Below the pieces are notes generated by a model. The model was not told where the DNA came from. It saw nothing but the letters and a program-made list of their open reading frames with translations, and ran no database searches. Below are positions 39,301 to 54,300 of a DNA stretch of 64,000 bases, piece by piece. Origin of the DNA: Sclerurus mexicanus (taxonomy: Eukaryota; Chordata; Aves; Passeriformes; Furnariidae); NCBI GenBank assembly GCA_013396755.1, contig VWZF01003276.1:668254-732253 (forward strand), in the 5' to 3' direction. The first letter of the stretch is position 1; each line of letters opens with the position of its first letter. Made by a program: the position numbers and the translations under genes.

Positions 39301-42300
39301 CAAAGTGTATTTTGAAATCATTAAGTTCTACATTAAAACAGCCATACAGAGAAGAAGCTAAACTGAAATGTAACTTAAATGCCGTCACATGAACAAAGCT
39401 ATTCAGAGTTGTAAAGTCACAAACCTTTTGAGCTCCTCTTGTATCTTTCAATGCACTTACTAATTCTTCTAAACTTTTCAGTTTTAACTCCAGCTCTAAT
39501 GCTCTGTTTTCTGCATTTCGACGCTCCTGCTGGGCATGCTGAACTTCTTCCAGGATCTTCAGTTTGTCATTCTGTAGCTGAATCATTGTTTTAGAGAATT
39601 TTTCTTGCTGTGCTAAAGGCAGAGCACCACTAAACTGACGCCGCAAAGACTGAACTGTCTGTTGTAGATGTTTGGCTCTATTTCTTCCTTCCAGTCGGGC
39701 AAAATATAAGGCTTGATCTCTCTCATCAAGCTTCTGCTCTAAACGTAGATTATGGATCTCCATTTTCTGTAGTTTCAATTTAAGTGTCTCCAATTTGCCT
39801 AGAGCAACAGATTCACTACCTTGAAGGGCTATGATATCTTGATGCAGTTTTGCAATAATTGCTTTTTCATCTGACTGTGCCTAAGAACAAAATTCATAGA
39901 AAAATTTATTTTTCATTTTGAATATGCTTGTGCAGTTTGTGTGTACATATAAACAAGTTTTTGGTTTTTTTTAATACATATTGTATGTATTTTATTCCAC
40001 AGAGAATAAAGCAAGAATTAGCCTCTAAAAGCTTTTTACTTTTTCACTATTGTTTCTACAGCCACATTTTAGAAGAACACCTCTTCAGATACTGATCCTA
40101 AAGACTCTTTACAAAAGACCAGAAACTGAGGATGAAATGTATACCTAAACTTAGAAAATACGGTAACATAAAACCTGACACAAGTGTTGGATTTAAGGAC
40201 TCAAACCATTCTAGAAGATGAAACCAAATCCCAATAAATTGTTTCAGCTAATAACAAAGCACTATAATAAACCTACTGCAAATCTTCAATACTTAGGAGT
40301 CATTTCTTGTCTTGTAAAAAATGATCAAACTTTCCTGACATTGTATTTAAATATTGACCATGAGCTATTAATTATATAGGAATAAATATTACCTAAACAA
40401 CATGTAAAAAGCTCAGGATCTGTAATAACCACCCATCAAGAAATGGAATAAATGGAGAAGGCAATAATTAATGTAATATAGAACCCTTGAAATAGTATGG
40501 CCACTACAAGGACCATCTTGTGAAGATCCTTCTGCAATAGTTTTGCAGTTTTCTAATTCATTGCAAAATTACTTCATTTCTTCTTGCTCCAGGGAAAAAT
40601 AAATCAAATTGCAATGTTAATAAAGGTTGAATTTTACCTGATAATCTAAAATTTGCATTCTAAGAGATTCCACTTCTTTATCTCTGTATTGCTGGCGTGC
40701 CTCCAGAGCTTCAACTTGTGTTTTTGCTACATCAGACAGTTCTCTTAACCTTGCAGGGAAAACAAGAGTATTGTGTCACTTGAAACCACTGAATAACCTT
40801 TTAAATTTTTCTACAAGACGCTAAGATGCATGTTTCCTGGTATCAAAAAATTTGGATTTCATTCTTTTCAGCATTCTCTTATCTACTACTCAGAGTTCTT
40901 ATTAAGAAAATTCTTCTTTCGTTTTGCATTTCAACTTTTTCACAGGACATTTTCCCACAGGTTATATTGAAGTCTGCTAGTGAAAACCTTTTCTAGGAAA
41001 ACAATGCCATGCTTTTTACCTGAACAAAGCATTTCTGTCTTCTATTTCTCTCCCACTTCAGGATATACTCAAAATCTTCTGAATGTTCAAGAAGTCTGAT
41101 TCTCAATTCCCTTCTCTGATTCCCCAAGTCTAATCACTTATTTTCAGTGTCAAAAATCCCTCTGAATATCCCCACAGACTTTGCTGGTTTAGGAACATAA
41201 CAGGATCATATTAATTATTCAAAGACAAATGTCCACATCTAAAAAGCTCAGTTTTTCAATTTATGTGAAGTTAATCTCTTCTAAGTAAATGACAAAATTC
41301 CCTCCTGCTGCAGTTCAATCTCTGATATATCTATGAGTCTTTGAAAGTAAGAACTGCTTTCCAATTAGTTTTACAAGGTTTTCAAACATATAAGGGAGGT
41401 TGTGGCACAGAAGTAAAATAAACCTTCATTAATTAGTTTAAAAACACTACTTTAAGTATCTAATTGCACACTTACCCTTGTCTACACAGGTCAGTACTTA
41501 ATTCCTTGTTCAAATTAAAATGAAATAAATTGTTTTCTTTATAGTCAGGGATGAAATGCTTCATTTTCAATACTAAATTTAGCACATATAAATGCCAAAA
41601 GAAAACAGGCATTGAAAATTACATGTTAGTAATACATAAGCAGTGTATTAAAAAATACTAACATAGCCTAAATTTTCACATGCTTCCAAACATACTGCAT
41701 TCAAAATGTGTTACTTCAGCACTTACTTTGACACTTCAGTCTTGAGCTCCATCTCACGCTTCTCTAGGTCCATAATATGTCGTCGATCTGCATCACTTAC
41801 TGCTTTACTTACACTCTTTGACAGTTCATCTCTTAATTCCTGTTCCACTTTCTGTGCCTCAAGATTGATTTTGGTGAGCTTAAAAAAAATCAGAACCAGA
41901 AACAGAATGGTATCCTAAGCACACAACTACTCTGAACTCTGCAAAGAAAGAGAAGTGTCAAAAGTATTTTTTCTTTTTCAGTCATTACAATACACAGTTC
42001 AGCTGTGTTGAGGCTGTGTTCAAAGCTCAATTTTGTTTCCCCTCTGCTTAACCACCCTTTTGTATGCAGTGTTGCGTATACATAGGAACAGAAACACAGG
42101 CTGGTGCAGAAAAGGATTTTAAGTAAACACAATTTTTATTAGTGAATTTTCTTAAAACCATTACTGCAACAACTTGCTGTTAAAGTAAAATAAAAAAATA
42201 AATAAAGACCATAAACATTCCAGAAAATGAAGAGTCTTACTTAAACATATATTTACTACTAGGTATATTGGGATTGGTAACACAAATACAGGTTATACGT

Positions 42301-45300
42301 GTCAAGACCCACAAAAATATTGTTCTTTTGTTCTTTCTAAAAAGAATTTTCTTTATTGAGTGATATTCTTTCAAGGAGCCTGACTTTTTGAGTTGATTAT
42401 TAAATACTGAGTAATCTATGTTTCAATCCAAACCAAAGAGCACTAAAATAGATAATCTGAAAAGGATTAGACAACACAGAAAAGTCCCAGGACTTAATTT
42501 AGTATATACAGTACTGGAACATCAATCTGATACCACTTGTTAATAAAGTAACTGATTTCCTAAATAAACCAAAAAAAGTGTGGGATGTCTTACTATCTGC
42601 ACTTCAAATATCTGAGCCAGTACCATCTGGAAAACTAACAGTCACATTTAAGTAGATTTATCAAAGATGTATAGTAAACTTCAAGTTATCAGTTCTTAAA
42701 CTGATATAATTTAAAACTTTCATTAATTACCTCAGCACAGTCTTGTTATCTGTCTCAAAAAAAATCCCCAATTATATCAGATTAGGAGGCATTGGAAAAA
42801 GGAGTATATGAACAAAAAATATATGCCCTGGAGCTACAGAAAAGAGGCAAAGAGGTGCAGAGGTGCTAATAAGAAAAACCCTGTGGCATTAGGAGTTCAT
42901 CAATTCAGAATGAAAGAAGACCAGCAGACCTAAAAATATCACATGACAAATAATATATGCAACGGAGGAAAAGGAAAATGTGACACTAGGGAGCATCACC
43001 TGAAGAGCTTCTTATGGAAACAAAAGAACACTGCTGCTGAATACCTTTATTCACTCTCAGTTACTTCATCTTCCGGGGTAATTTAAATCAAAACAGTGTA
43101 AAAACACTACTAAAACAACAGAGAAATGGGGAGTCATACAACAGCAATCTAAAATAGCTAGGCTAAACTCTAGCAAAGGATGAGGAGGGTTAATGAATAC
43201 AATCTATCAACACAGAATGTGCCGAGTTGGAAGAAACCCTAAGTATTATCAAGTCCAACCCTTAGCCCTGCACAGGACCCCAAGTCACACCATGTGCCCA
43301 AGAATATAATCTTGAACTCTGTCAGGCTTGGGGCTGTGACCACTTCCCTGGGGAGCCTGTTCCAGTGCCCAACCACGCTCTGGGTGAAAAACCTTTTTCT
43401 AATATCCAACCTAAACTCCCACACTGCCCAAAACTCACTCCAAGGTGAGGCCACCCCAGTGCAGAGCAGGACAAACCCCTCCCTCGACCGGCTGATGATG
43501 CTTTGCCTGATGCTCCCAGAACATGGTTGGCCCTCCTGGCTGCCAGGGCACTGCTGACTCAGATTCAACTGCCCGTCAATCAGGACCTCCAGGTCCCTTT
43601 GCATGGCCCTGCTTTCCAGCATCTCATTCCCTGTACAAACATCCAGGGTTGCCCCATCCCAGGTGCAGAATCCGGCACTTTCCCTTGTTGAACTTCATAC
43701 GGTTGGTGATTGCCCAGTCCTCTGATTTGTCAAGGTCTCTGTGACAACATAATTATTCTTTTTCTTCCCTTGCATTTAAATTATAGACCGATATAGCATA
43801 AAACCAAATATATACAACTTCTATAAATAAATTTAGACTAGAAACTATAATAAAGTCTCCCCCTATTAAAAAATGAATTTATATAAAAAATTTCAAATAT
43901 GCATAGTGAGAACCAAAAAACCTAACAAGATTAAGACTGATAGGACAGGAATATGAAGAATCATCTGCTTCAATGGTATGACTTCTATTCCCGTACTATA
44001 GACAATTTTTGGCATGTTACAGGGGAGACAGCCAGTTTGTAATACAATCATGACACTATCATTTGCACAAGTGATGCAAAGTTCTAACGTTTTTTGAATA
44101 ATTGGCAATTATATAGAAAAATTAGTAGAAAAGAGATTATATGAATTAGACAAAAGAAATAACAGATCAAGAACAGACATTTTTCTAGCAGTCTGCTGAT
44201 AATATAAACTCTCTCTTAGGATGCTCATCATGTGTTTTACAGATATTAACTGATGTTTAAAATAAATTACTGACAAATTAGTTTTATTTTTACCAATGCT
44301 GTGTACATGCAAAATTGCAGCTCTTAAAGGCAGCTGTACTTTGCATCATAAGCTTATTTGCTAGTCCTGATTAAAAAAAATTAATACTTTTTGAAAGGCT
44401 CAAAGATATGCTTGATGTATCAAATTATGTTGTTAAATCTCAACAGATTTACCTCAGCAAATTTTGTTTCCAATTCCAAATTACGTTCTTCTATTTGCTT
44501 TACAGTATTTCTCAAATGTTCATACATTCTCTGTGAATGTTCTGCTCTCTGTCTTTCATTTAGTTCCTTCATTTCCAACATTGTGATTTTCTTAGAAATG
44601 GACAAAATCTCACTGTTGGTTACTGCTTTTGTGGCCTTGTCCATGGCACCATCATCCCCTACAAGAGAAAATATTTAAATTAGGGAATACACAAGCTGAT
44701 TCAACTATGAAAATTATTTCCACCATGAAACTGAACATGAGTTTTGCTTTATCTTTGTCAGATAAACTTATTCAAAACACCTGTATTACTTTTTTAAACT
44801 GGAGGCATGGCTATTTTTCCTTATTACATGTTTGAAAAGTATCTAATTTGAGTAAAATACTACAGAATTTATAAATGCATATATCTGCAACCATGGTTAC
44901 TGAAACTGATAACTATTTTCAACGTAGCCTTTCACTTTTTCCTTAAATCAGCTAGTAAATCTTAAGGAAATTTAATTTAAAATCTGTAAAATAAACAGAT
45001 GTGAATTAGTTCTTAAATAATGGGAAGGTAAGTCATTCCTTCTATAAAGCCTCAGCTTTATAGAAAAAAATCAAGGAAAAAACATCCCTTTCTTGATGAC
45101 CTGTGAAGTAATGGCTGACAATCAAGTTAGAACATACTAAGAAAAATAAACAGGTGATGTTGCTTTAAACACTTTTAAACCGTTGACCCACTAACCCAAG
45201 AAAAGTCAAAGTGCAAGAATTTTCAGAGGAAAATACTAAACTTGATTTTAGTCAGAGACTAAAATGAAACATTTGAACAAAAAAATTCACCAAAAAATTA

Positions 45301-48300
45301 AGACTGTTACTGAAAGATAGAAAATAGTTTTGCTTTTTTATTTTGGTCATTTTAAGATACATCAATTTTAAAACATTTTCAATTATTACTTTTATACAGG
45401 ATATACCATTTGGTGTTAATGTTGCAATACAACTTTCATACTTGCCCAGTTTAGTCATCTGTTCCCAAGCCTGTTCTACAGTGTGAAGTTTCTCTTTTGT
45501 GATCTCCAGTTCCTTATTCAATGAATTTATCTGTGCTTTCAAGGATTCATTCTCATTCTGTATAACAGGAAAGTTGCAACGTAACAGAAAACCATTTAAT
45601 TGCAGCAGATTTCATATTAGTATTTATGAAATCTTTCAGATTAACAGATTTTACCTATGTACAACCCACAAACTACATATATGGCAACAGAAGAGCGTAA
45701 GTTTCCTCCTAAGTGTAAAAACAGTAGTCTCTGCTCTCTGTGTTCTATCTTACTGCCAACTAGTAATACCATGAATATTTGTTACCAGTGACTGTGATTC
45801 TTACAGTGTCTAGAATTAGATGAAGAAATCTTTGTCATACTAAGCATCTCGCTATTAGTGGGGGGAAAAAAGTACTTCTGGAAAAGTATTTCATCCCACA
45901 CAGGATACTTCATCTTGTCCATAAATACGTATTTGAAAACACATCATACACTTTTTTTTAGGCAACTAATATAATGCCAAACATTAGTTCTGTAAATGTT
46001 CCTTCACTCCTTGAAACAAAGTCACAAATTTCCACTTTAACCAGTAAAACAAACTGAATGCTTAATATTCATTTTCAATCTTTAGTTTTCTAAACACATT
46101 TTTAGATAATAAATGATTCTCCAGCTCTATAAAGTTGCTGAAATAGGCACAAAATTCCATAAAATAGGCAAAGAAACATTCATTCTTTACCACCCATGAA
46201 AAGTGAGAGGTAGTAATGTATCTTTGAAGCCAACTTTACAGTTAATGAAAAGAAACTTCTACTTCAGAATAAAAGTTCAAAGGTAGAGTTAAATATTTGC
46301 AGTCCGCACAGCATTTTGCAAACATACTGTAAGCAATCTTTACTTATAATCTTTTTATTTTCTATAGAAGCAAAATTCCAAAGCTTTACTTTTTTTTTTT
46401 TGGAACTGAACATTTCATTCTTGTGAAAACTGGGTTAGTAAGAACACATACTTTGAGAGAAAGCTTTGAAAGCATTTATGGTCATTCTACTTTCCTTATG
46501 ACCTCCAAAACTGAAAATAATAGCAAATACCCCTTCTGCCAGCCATGTTTTAATAGTCAAAGAACTAAAAATAATTTCTGAGGGAACACACACAAAGCCT
46601 AATTTAAAAAGCAAACAAACAAAAAACCAAAGAACCAAAACAATTAAACAAAATGCTTTTATGTCTGTCCATTGAAATAAAATCTAGATCTCTGTACATG
46701 TTTGTTAATCCACTGAAGAATACCAGGATAGCAAGTGAAAATTCAATAGGAACAGTCAGACTGGCTCAAACATCTCATACTCACTATGAAACTGCTCTAA
46801 CCAGCAGTTTTAGTGATGGAACTTCTGTTCTATCTTTCTATTAAGGGAGAACAAAAACCAAAGTAAAATGAATGTATAATAAGTTAGGGTTCAAACGTAA
46901 CACAAACATTACCTCCATGTGTTCCATGTTTGTTGTCCGTTGGACGAGCAAATTATCTTTTTGTAACATATCTCTGTATTTAGCAGTTAATGCATTGTAC
47001 TGCTTATTAGCCACTTCTAGCTCAGACAATGGCACACTACCATCCAGCACTTTTTGCAAAGCAGCAATCTTAAAGCTAGCCATTTCCTATGAAAATAATC
47101 AACACAATGGGTTACTAAAATGGGTAAGCTACATCTTGAAATATTAAATTACTCCACATAAAAAGACTACTACTTATATAAAGCTTTCGACATGGGTTTA
47201 CTTTCCTAAATTACTGCTCATCTTTAAAAATTGCCTGCAAAAAACATTGACAAAATTGCTCTGGTATTCCAACTTGTTGCCTCTCAATGATAAGGCATTG
47301 ACAAGATATATTTTATAAAACTGAGTTAATACAGGCCCTAGCAATCTGCAAGACCAAAAAGTAAGATTTGGTTTCATATGACACTTTCAACAAAAAGAAC
47401 TTGCTGAAGCAACCTCAGAAGAGGAAAACCAACAGGTTTTGCATGATGATCATAGAATCATAGAATGGTTGGAAGAGACCTCTAAGATCATCTAGTTTCA
47501 ACCCCCCTGCTATGGGCAGTAACACCTTCCACTAGACCAGATTTCTCAGAGCCCGATTCAATGCAGCCTTGAGCACTTCCAGGGATGGGGAATCCACAAC
47601 TCCTCTGGGAAACCTGTTCCAGTGCTTCACTACCCTTACAGTAACAAATTTCTTCCTAATATCTAATCTAAACCTGCCCTCTTTCAGTTTGAAGCCGCTC
47701 CTACTTGTCCCGCCACTGCATGTCCTTGTAAATAGTCCCTCTNTTCTTGTAGGTTCCGTTCAGGTACTGGAAGGCAGCCAATAGGTCACCCAGAAGCCTT
47801 CTCTTCCATGCTGAACAATCCTAATTCTCTCAGCTTTTCCTTGTAAGTGCTTCGTTCTTCTAATCAATTTCATGGTCTCCTCTGGACTCACTCCAACTGG
47901 TCGATATCCGTCCTGTGCTGGAGAGCCCAGAGCTGGATGCAGCACTCCAGGCGAGGTCTCACCAAAGCAGAGTAAAGGGACAGAATCACCTCCTCCAACC
48001 TGCTGGCCACACTGCTTTTGATGCAACCCAGAACACAATTGGCTTTCTGGGCTGCAAGCACATATTGCTGGGTCATGTCCAGCCTCTCATCCACCAGCAC
48101 CCCAAGTCCTTCTCAGCAGGGCTGCTCTCTACCTGTTCATCCCCCAATCTGCATTGATACTGCAGCTTGCTCCAACCCAGGTGCAGCACCTTTCACTTGG
48201 TCATGTTAAACCACATGAGATTCCCACGGGCCCACTTCTTCAGCCTGTCTGGGTCACTATGCTTTTTAAACACAAAGAATGTTTGGATGGGATTTATAAA

Positions 48301-51300
48301 CAGTATTTAGCAAGATTTTGGGTAATGCATTCAAGAAACTAGTACTAACTCCATTTAAAAACAAAGTGTATTTATTGTCAAATTGTAAAACCAAAACTGT
48401 GTGCTGCTATTACTATGAACTATACCTTGAATCGTTGCAAGTTTCCAATCTTCCCTATAACTGCAATCTCCATATGTGTTATTTCATCCTTCAGTTTCTC
48501 ATTTTCTTTTCTAAGATGCCGTTCCATTTCAAGTAAAGTGGTACACTGCCTTGTTAGTGATTTTTCATTAACTCTTAAAACAGTTATTTTTCTATTATTT
48601 TCTGCAAGTACTTTTTTTGTTTCATCAGGATCCAGCTGAAGAGCATCAAGTAAATTCTGTAAAACATTTTTTTAACGAGAAAAATGGTAAAACAACTACA
48701 TAGACAAGCTTTCTTGTATATCTTTTAATCTAGCTGGAAGAAACCCATTAGTCTGTCTGAAAAGATTTCTTTTTGCTAACAGAACATATACACACACAAC
48801 ACATGAATAAGCATACAATATTCTATCTAAAGAAAAAATTGAATTTCCAAACCCATTAGTTTCTGAGGAATAGAAGCTAAATACATTTGACCAACTAACT
48901 GGAATTTTAGTTAATGTTGATATTTTCAAAATTTAGAACAAGAATAGTTCTCTGTATTCACTGTCATCAGTTTTCGCCCTTTTACTAGAATCTAAACAAA
49001 TTTATGTGACAGTTTTCTTAACAAAACAGAAATCCTGTGGTTCCAGACAAACACTAATAATGTCCTCCTTTGAAGACCAAACCCGTAAAATTTGTGAAGT
49101 AACTACAAGATTCCTCCTATAGAAATGCCTGCACACGTGTTTGTATGCATGCCCAAATGTGAGGAGGGGCAGCAGTGGGGACGGGAAACTATGGCAACTT
49201 AGGTCACAGGTGCTATGTGAGCTTTAGCTTTGCTATCACACACATCAGCTGGCCAAGGAGACAGGTAGCAGAAATTAGAGCTGTAAATTCCCAGATTCCT
49301 ACGATCTTAATAAATAAGAACAAACACATAGTTAAAACAAATAACCCAGAGTCCTGGAAGTCTGAAGTTTTTCTAATCAAGAAGCCTGTTTGTCTTCAGT
49401 TTCATGGGTAAGTATCGTATTTCATTGATCAGTCACAGTGAATTAATTTCAGAAAAATGTTTAATCTGAAAACGCTAACCTAATTCTAAAAAAAATTACA
49501 TACTAACAAAAATAATGCTAAATAATACTACATATTACTTATGTTTGGATAGATACGTCTCTGGAAACAAAAGCTATTGGGAAATGGTAATTTCTTAAAA
49601 GATCTCAGCAATGCTTTTATAGCACTGCTAATATCATTAACTCCATTACATTTTAAAGACATTTAAAAATCAAATACTAGAAATATCTTAATTCTGCTAC
49701 AATCTTTTCCTGTAACTCCAGAAATGCAGAACAAGATACTGAACTAGTTAAGCAAGATGGCGCTTTCTTATCGGTCTGCCACTCTCATTTTTTAGACATA
49801 CAATAGAAACATCTGCAAAGCAATTTCAATTTCAATTCTCTGGAAATACATTTAGAATTAAGTGACTCAGGATATAGCTATCTTGCAAATCAGTTACATT
49901 CATGAATATAAGCAGGACCACACACCACTACAGTTACCCCTTGGCAGAAGAAAATTGTTAGAATTCAGCTGTTTAAACATCCACAGTTACTTTCAGCACC
50001 TTGTGAAATCCATTCCCTGTGTCTGCTTCTCTAAAAGGATATGTGTGGCCAGCATGTCTTATATTTTGCAATATTTGGTGCCCAAAGACACCTGTAACTG
50101 CCTAAAACTGCACTATGTCTGTGATTAGACATCTGCATCAATTCCAGGAACTTTTAAGTACCACCAGTATTTTTCAGTTTTCTTAATGTAAGACTGAATT
50201 CAGAAATGGTTGAAGTCAATCAAAACAGAAAGATGAATTCTGTTTCTTGTTTTTCATTGACTCACAGACATTGACAGTTATATAAATAAGATGCAATTCA
50301 AAGTAATAATTTTAATTCTTAGTATAAATTAACGTGCTTTCCAACAGGTTGTTTGCACTGTTCCTTCTCCCAGTCAAAAGCCTGGGTAACAACTGCTGTT
50401 TAATGAGCCATGTGAGTGTAAATAGTGTGTGTAACACAATACCGACGAATGCCTGAGAAGGCATTTGCTCAAAACTGAAAATCTTAAAAAAGATCACCAC
50501 GAACCAGACTGAATAGTAACCATAAAATTAGAGACTTGAAACAAATAAGTGGTTAGCTTGAAAATTAGTATAAAAGCAGCATAAAAACTTCTAACAGCAG
50601 GGGCACAGAGAGTTATAATGCAGCACTCATAACCTAGTTCAGCCTCAGAAGTTTCTCCACGTCCTGCATCTCCTGCACAGATGTAAGTACTTCTTCCCTG
50701 CTGGACACCACCCCTTACCACTCCAGCTACTGGTCTGGAAGTACTAAGTGCAACAATTAGGGGCCCACACCTCAGGTGTGTGAGGTGACCCCCTGGGGTG
50801 ATTTCTCACTGGAGAATGGATCAGCACACTGCAGGAAGGCAAACAGGCACACACAACACCAGAGCACCCCGACACGTACTCAGCACCCTGGAGCACATAT
50901 GAGAGTGTGTACACACAGGGAACTTGCATGACCAGGAAAAGGGGTATGTCCTGGCAACCTGAAGAGGCAGGAGTGAATGTGACTGTGTGGATGTGTGGGA
51001 TGAGAAATATTAGGGATTAGTTCCTGACTGGTGTTTAGAGATTTTTCAGGTCTATAGTAAGATTTTATATGTGCATTAATATTGTGATTTATCTTTCTGT
51101 TGTTGACACTGATTCTGAATGTATTGCTAGCTCTTTACATTCCACTAAGAAATCAGAAAACCACTTCTCTCCTGATTTTATTTCAGCCATTTTTCCCTGC
51201 AACATTTTCCCCATCTAAAAAATGATAGTATTGTATTAAAACCTCTCTTCTGTGTTCTAAAATCTTTTTGAAAAATGAAAGTAACAAAATTACTTACAGA

Positions 51301-54300
51301 ATAGGCCTTTATTTTTGTAGCATCCTGTTCTTTTTGCTCTTCTAGTTTTTTCATTTCCTCTTTAATATCTTCTGATTCTTTCTGCCAGCTTTCCTTTTGA
51401 CTAAAACAGTAATAAATTTTCATTTATTATGATGAGAAACTTGATGATTTTTAAAACTGTAAATTTAAAACAGCAACCCTGAAATATTGCAAACCAAAGT
51501 ACTTACTTTTAGCAGTAATTTGAAAAACATATCATAAACTGTAGATGAATTACTGAAAAACTATCTTCTCTATTTAGGTTGTGGCTGGTTTAGTGATGAA
51601 AATAATGCTTCAGTGTCTTACTTCTTCTTCAAATGTGTATTATAATGCAGAGGTAGAGATGCTTTATTTTCATTCTTTTTTGCCTGCAAATCTTTCCTTC
51701 TGTTACATTCATTTTATTTCAGATACACAGAGTACATAACTTCCCACTCTTGTTTTGTTATTTTAGTGAAAAACAAACCAAAATATAAAAAGATTCAGCT
51801 TCACTTTGGCCCAAACTATTCTCCTCTATCCATTTTTATTTATTTGGAAACAAAAAATGCTGTTAACTGTTCATACTAAACTAATAAGGAAGTTTCTATA
51901 GACTATATGGCATAGTTTATGCTAGTTTAAACAAGTAAGGGTATTTCAGAAGTAGTATTTTCTCTTCCATATTCTTTCATAATAATAAAATGGAGAAGAA
52001 AATTCTCCGGAAGTGACTCTATGGGATGCCAAGTCAAAGAATCTTATGCCGTACTGTAACTTCAATCTGTAACAGTTTTAGAGAAGGGGCTTTGAATCAT
52101 CATGTTATCTCTGTCATTGGAGATACCTAATCTAGTAGTAAAAAAGCTATAGCTTTAATACCTTAAACACAGATGGCCTTGTCTAGGAATCATAACTGAT
52201 TCAATGAACAAACAAAAGTCTCTAAAAGATTAAACACCCTTATTCCAAAAGACATCCAGTGACTGTTCATTCCAATCCAAAGACAGAGAGGACTCAACTA
52301 ACACTTTGTTAATTGAAAAATCCATATCACCATATTCATCCTTATTCTCCTAACAGATGAAAAACTTTCTTTTGACTGAAAGAATTCTATAGAATTTAGA
52401 TTCACTCAAGCATATAAAGGAACTAAGACTCTGAAAAAAACCCAATGATGAAGTCCTGACAACCTCAAATGTTCAGAGATCTCTTACTGTATTTGGATAG
52501 CAGGGGGCTTTTTTAGAACCCATACTTGAAAGCAAAAGAAAATGAGACTGAAGAGTCCATCATACCAGGCTCTAATAAAATGCAAGATATCAGATGCAGA
52601 AAGCACAATTAAATTCTCATGAAAAAATATGCAACATCAGAAGAGTCCAGCAGAAAATGGGTTTGTAGGAGTTTTTTGAATCTTTACAGGACTAAAGACA
52701 ATATATGGAGTGCACATATTTTAGCAGCAGCATTTATTACTTTGACCAAAAGAACTACTTCAACATGGCAGTAAATCTTATTTCAAAATTGTTAAATATT
52801 TAAATAATTGAACTTCCATAATTCAGGAAAGAGAACAATACCTTTGATATTCTTTATACAACAAGCCTTGTTGGTGACGTATTACTGCAAATTTTCGCTT
52901 ATAGTCCTCTACTGCATCTTCTAATTGTTTAAGTAACTTTTCTTTGTTTTCCAGTTCCTAGTAATTTCCAAACAAAAACATAGAAATTATTAATATAGGC
53001 TTTAAACATGAAAGGATTAATTCAATCAAAATGCCATTCCTTTTTGTTTTCATGATAGATGCTTGTGTCACGAACTGTGTGAACTAAAGATATGAAATGT
53101 GTATTTTCTTTAGAAGCAACGGATGGGAAAAAGCCCATGAGCTTTGGCATTCATATTAACAGGTGTGAAATGGTGCATGATTGCAGCCAGGGTTACAACC
53201 CTTGAAGTTCAAAACACCATAACCTGTTCATAACCCACAAAGGATACTAACTGAATGTCCAACTGGAAAGCCACATGTTCGTCTCATGCTCCCAAATACT
53301 CTTCTACTTTAAGAGCATATAGAGTTGAAAAAATATTCTCTAATTAAAAAAAAAAACAAACAATAAAAACGTAACTTTTTTTACTCCTATTCTGAAAGAG
53401 TCAATTCTTCATAACTACGTGCCTGTCTGCTATGCTTCCCATGGAAACCACTGGCTTCTGTTTCAATGTATTTATGCCTCTTTTTACAATGGCTGCTTTG
53501 GCAAATAATGGAATGAAAATTCATATGGCAAATTAATAGAGATCTTTGCTCTACAGGGTAAAACTGTTCAAGTAGGATTTGCACATGCAGACTCAGGCAT
53601 GGAAGCCAGAGAGCAGTAAGAGAGAATTCCTCATAGAAAGAGTGCAACTGCAGAAGTAGGAGTGGGCAAATATTTAGATCAAAATTCAGATTTAAAACAA
53701 GAAAAATCTGAATTGTTGTAAAAAATTTAATTAACTATTATCTTTCAGGTTTACAGCACAGCAATATACATACAGCTTTAAAATAACAGAATAGCCCAAA
53801 GAGTTTACTGGATGCTAGAACACTAAAATAATTTTGGAGAGTTCTTTCATGTCCATACATGACATGGTGCTATATTTCGGAGGAATTAGCTAGGTTATAC
53901 ATATTTTTGATACCAACAAACATATAAGTTACCTGTATAAGATGTATTAAATATTCATTCAGAGAATTAATCGTGTTAACACTTGAAGGAACCATTCCTT
54001 CTGGAAGACTCAGTGTTTGGAAGACAATATTGGCACCTTCTGACTGATGTAGTAGGCAAATTTCATTTTTCAGTTGTGCAATCTAAAGAAAGGATACAAA
54101 AACACAAAGTCACTTTTGCTATTTGATTAAAAAAAATGTAAAATATGTTGCTTTCTTGTGCTACATCAGTTGTTATCAGCAACCCAATTCACTTCCACTT
54201 ATTTTCTAAAGCATTCTAAAACTCCTAAAACAACCTTTTGAAAATGCTGTGATTCCATAAATCATTAAATGCATAATACCTTCACCCAAATTTATCAAAC

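Noticed and set aside
43239..43622. 127-codon open frame
   Set aside because: It is the C-terminal remnant of a CR1 retroposon ORF2, not a host gene.
47760..48100. Two open frames on the minus strand
   Set aside because: They are frameshifted pieces of the CR1 reverse transcriptase in a dead copy.
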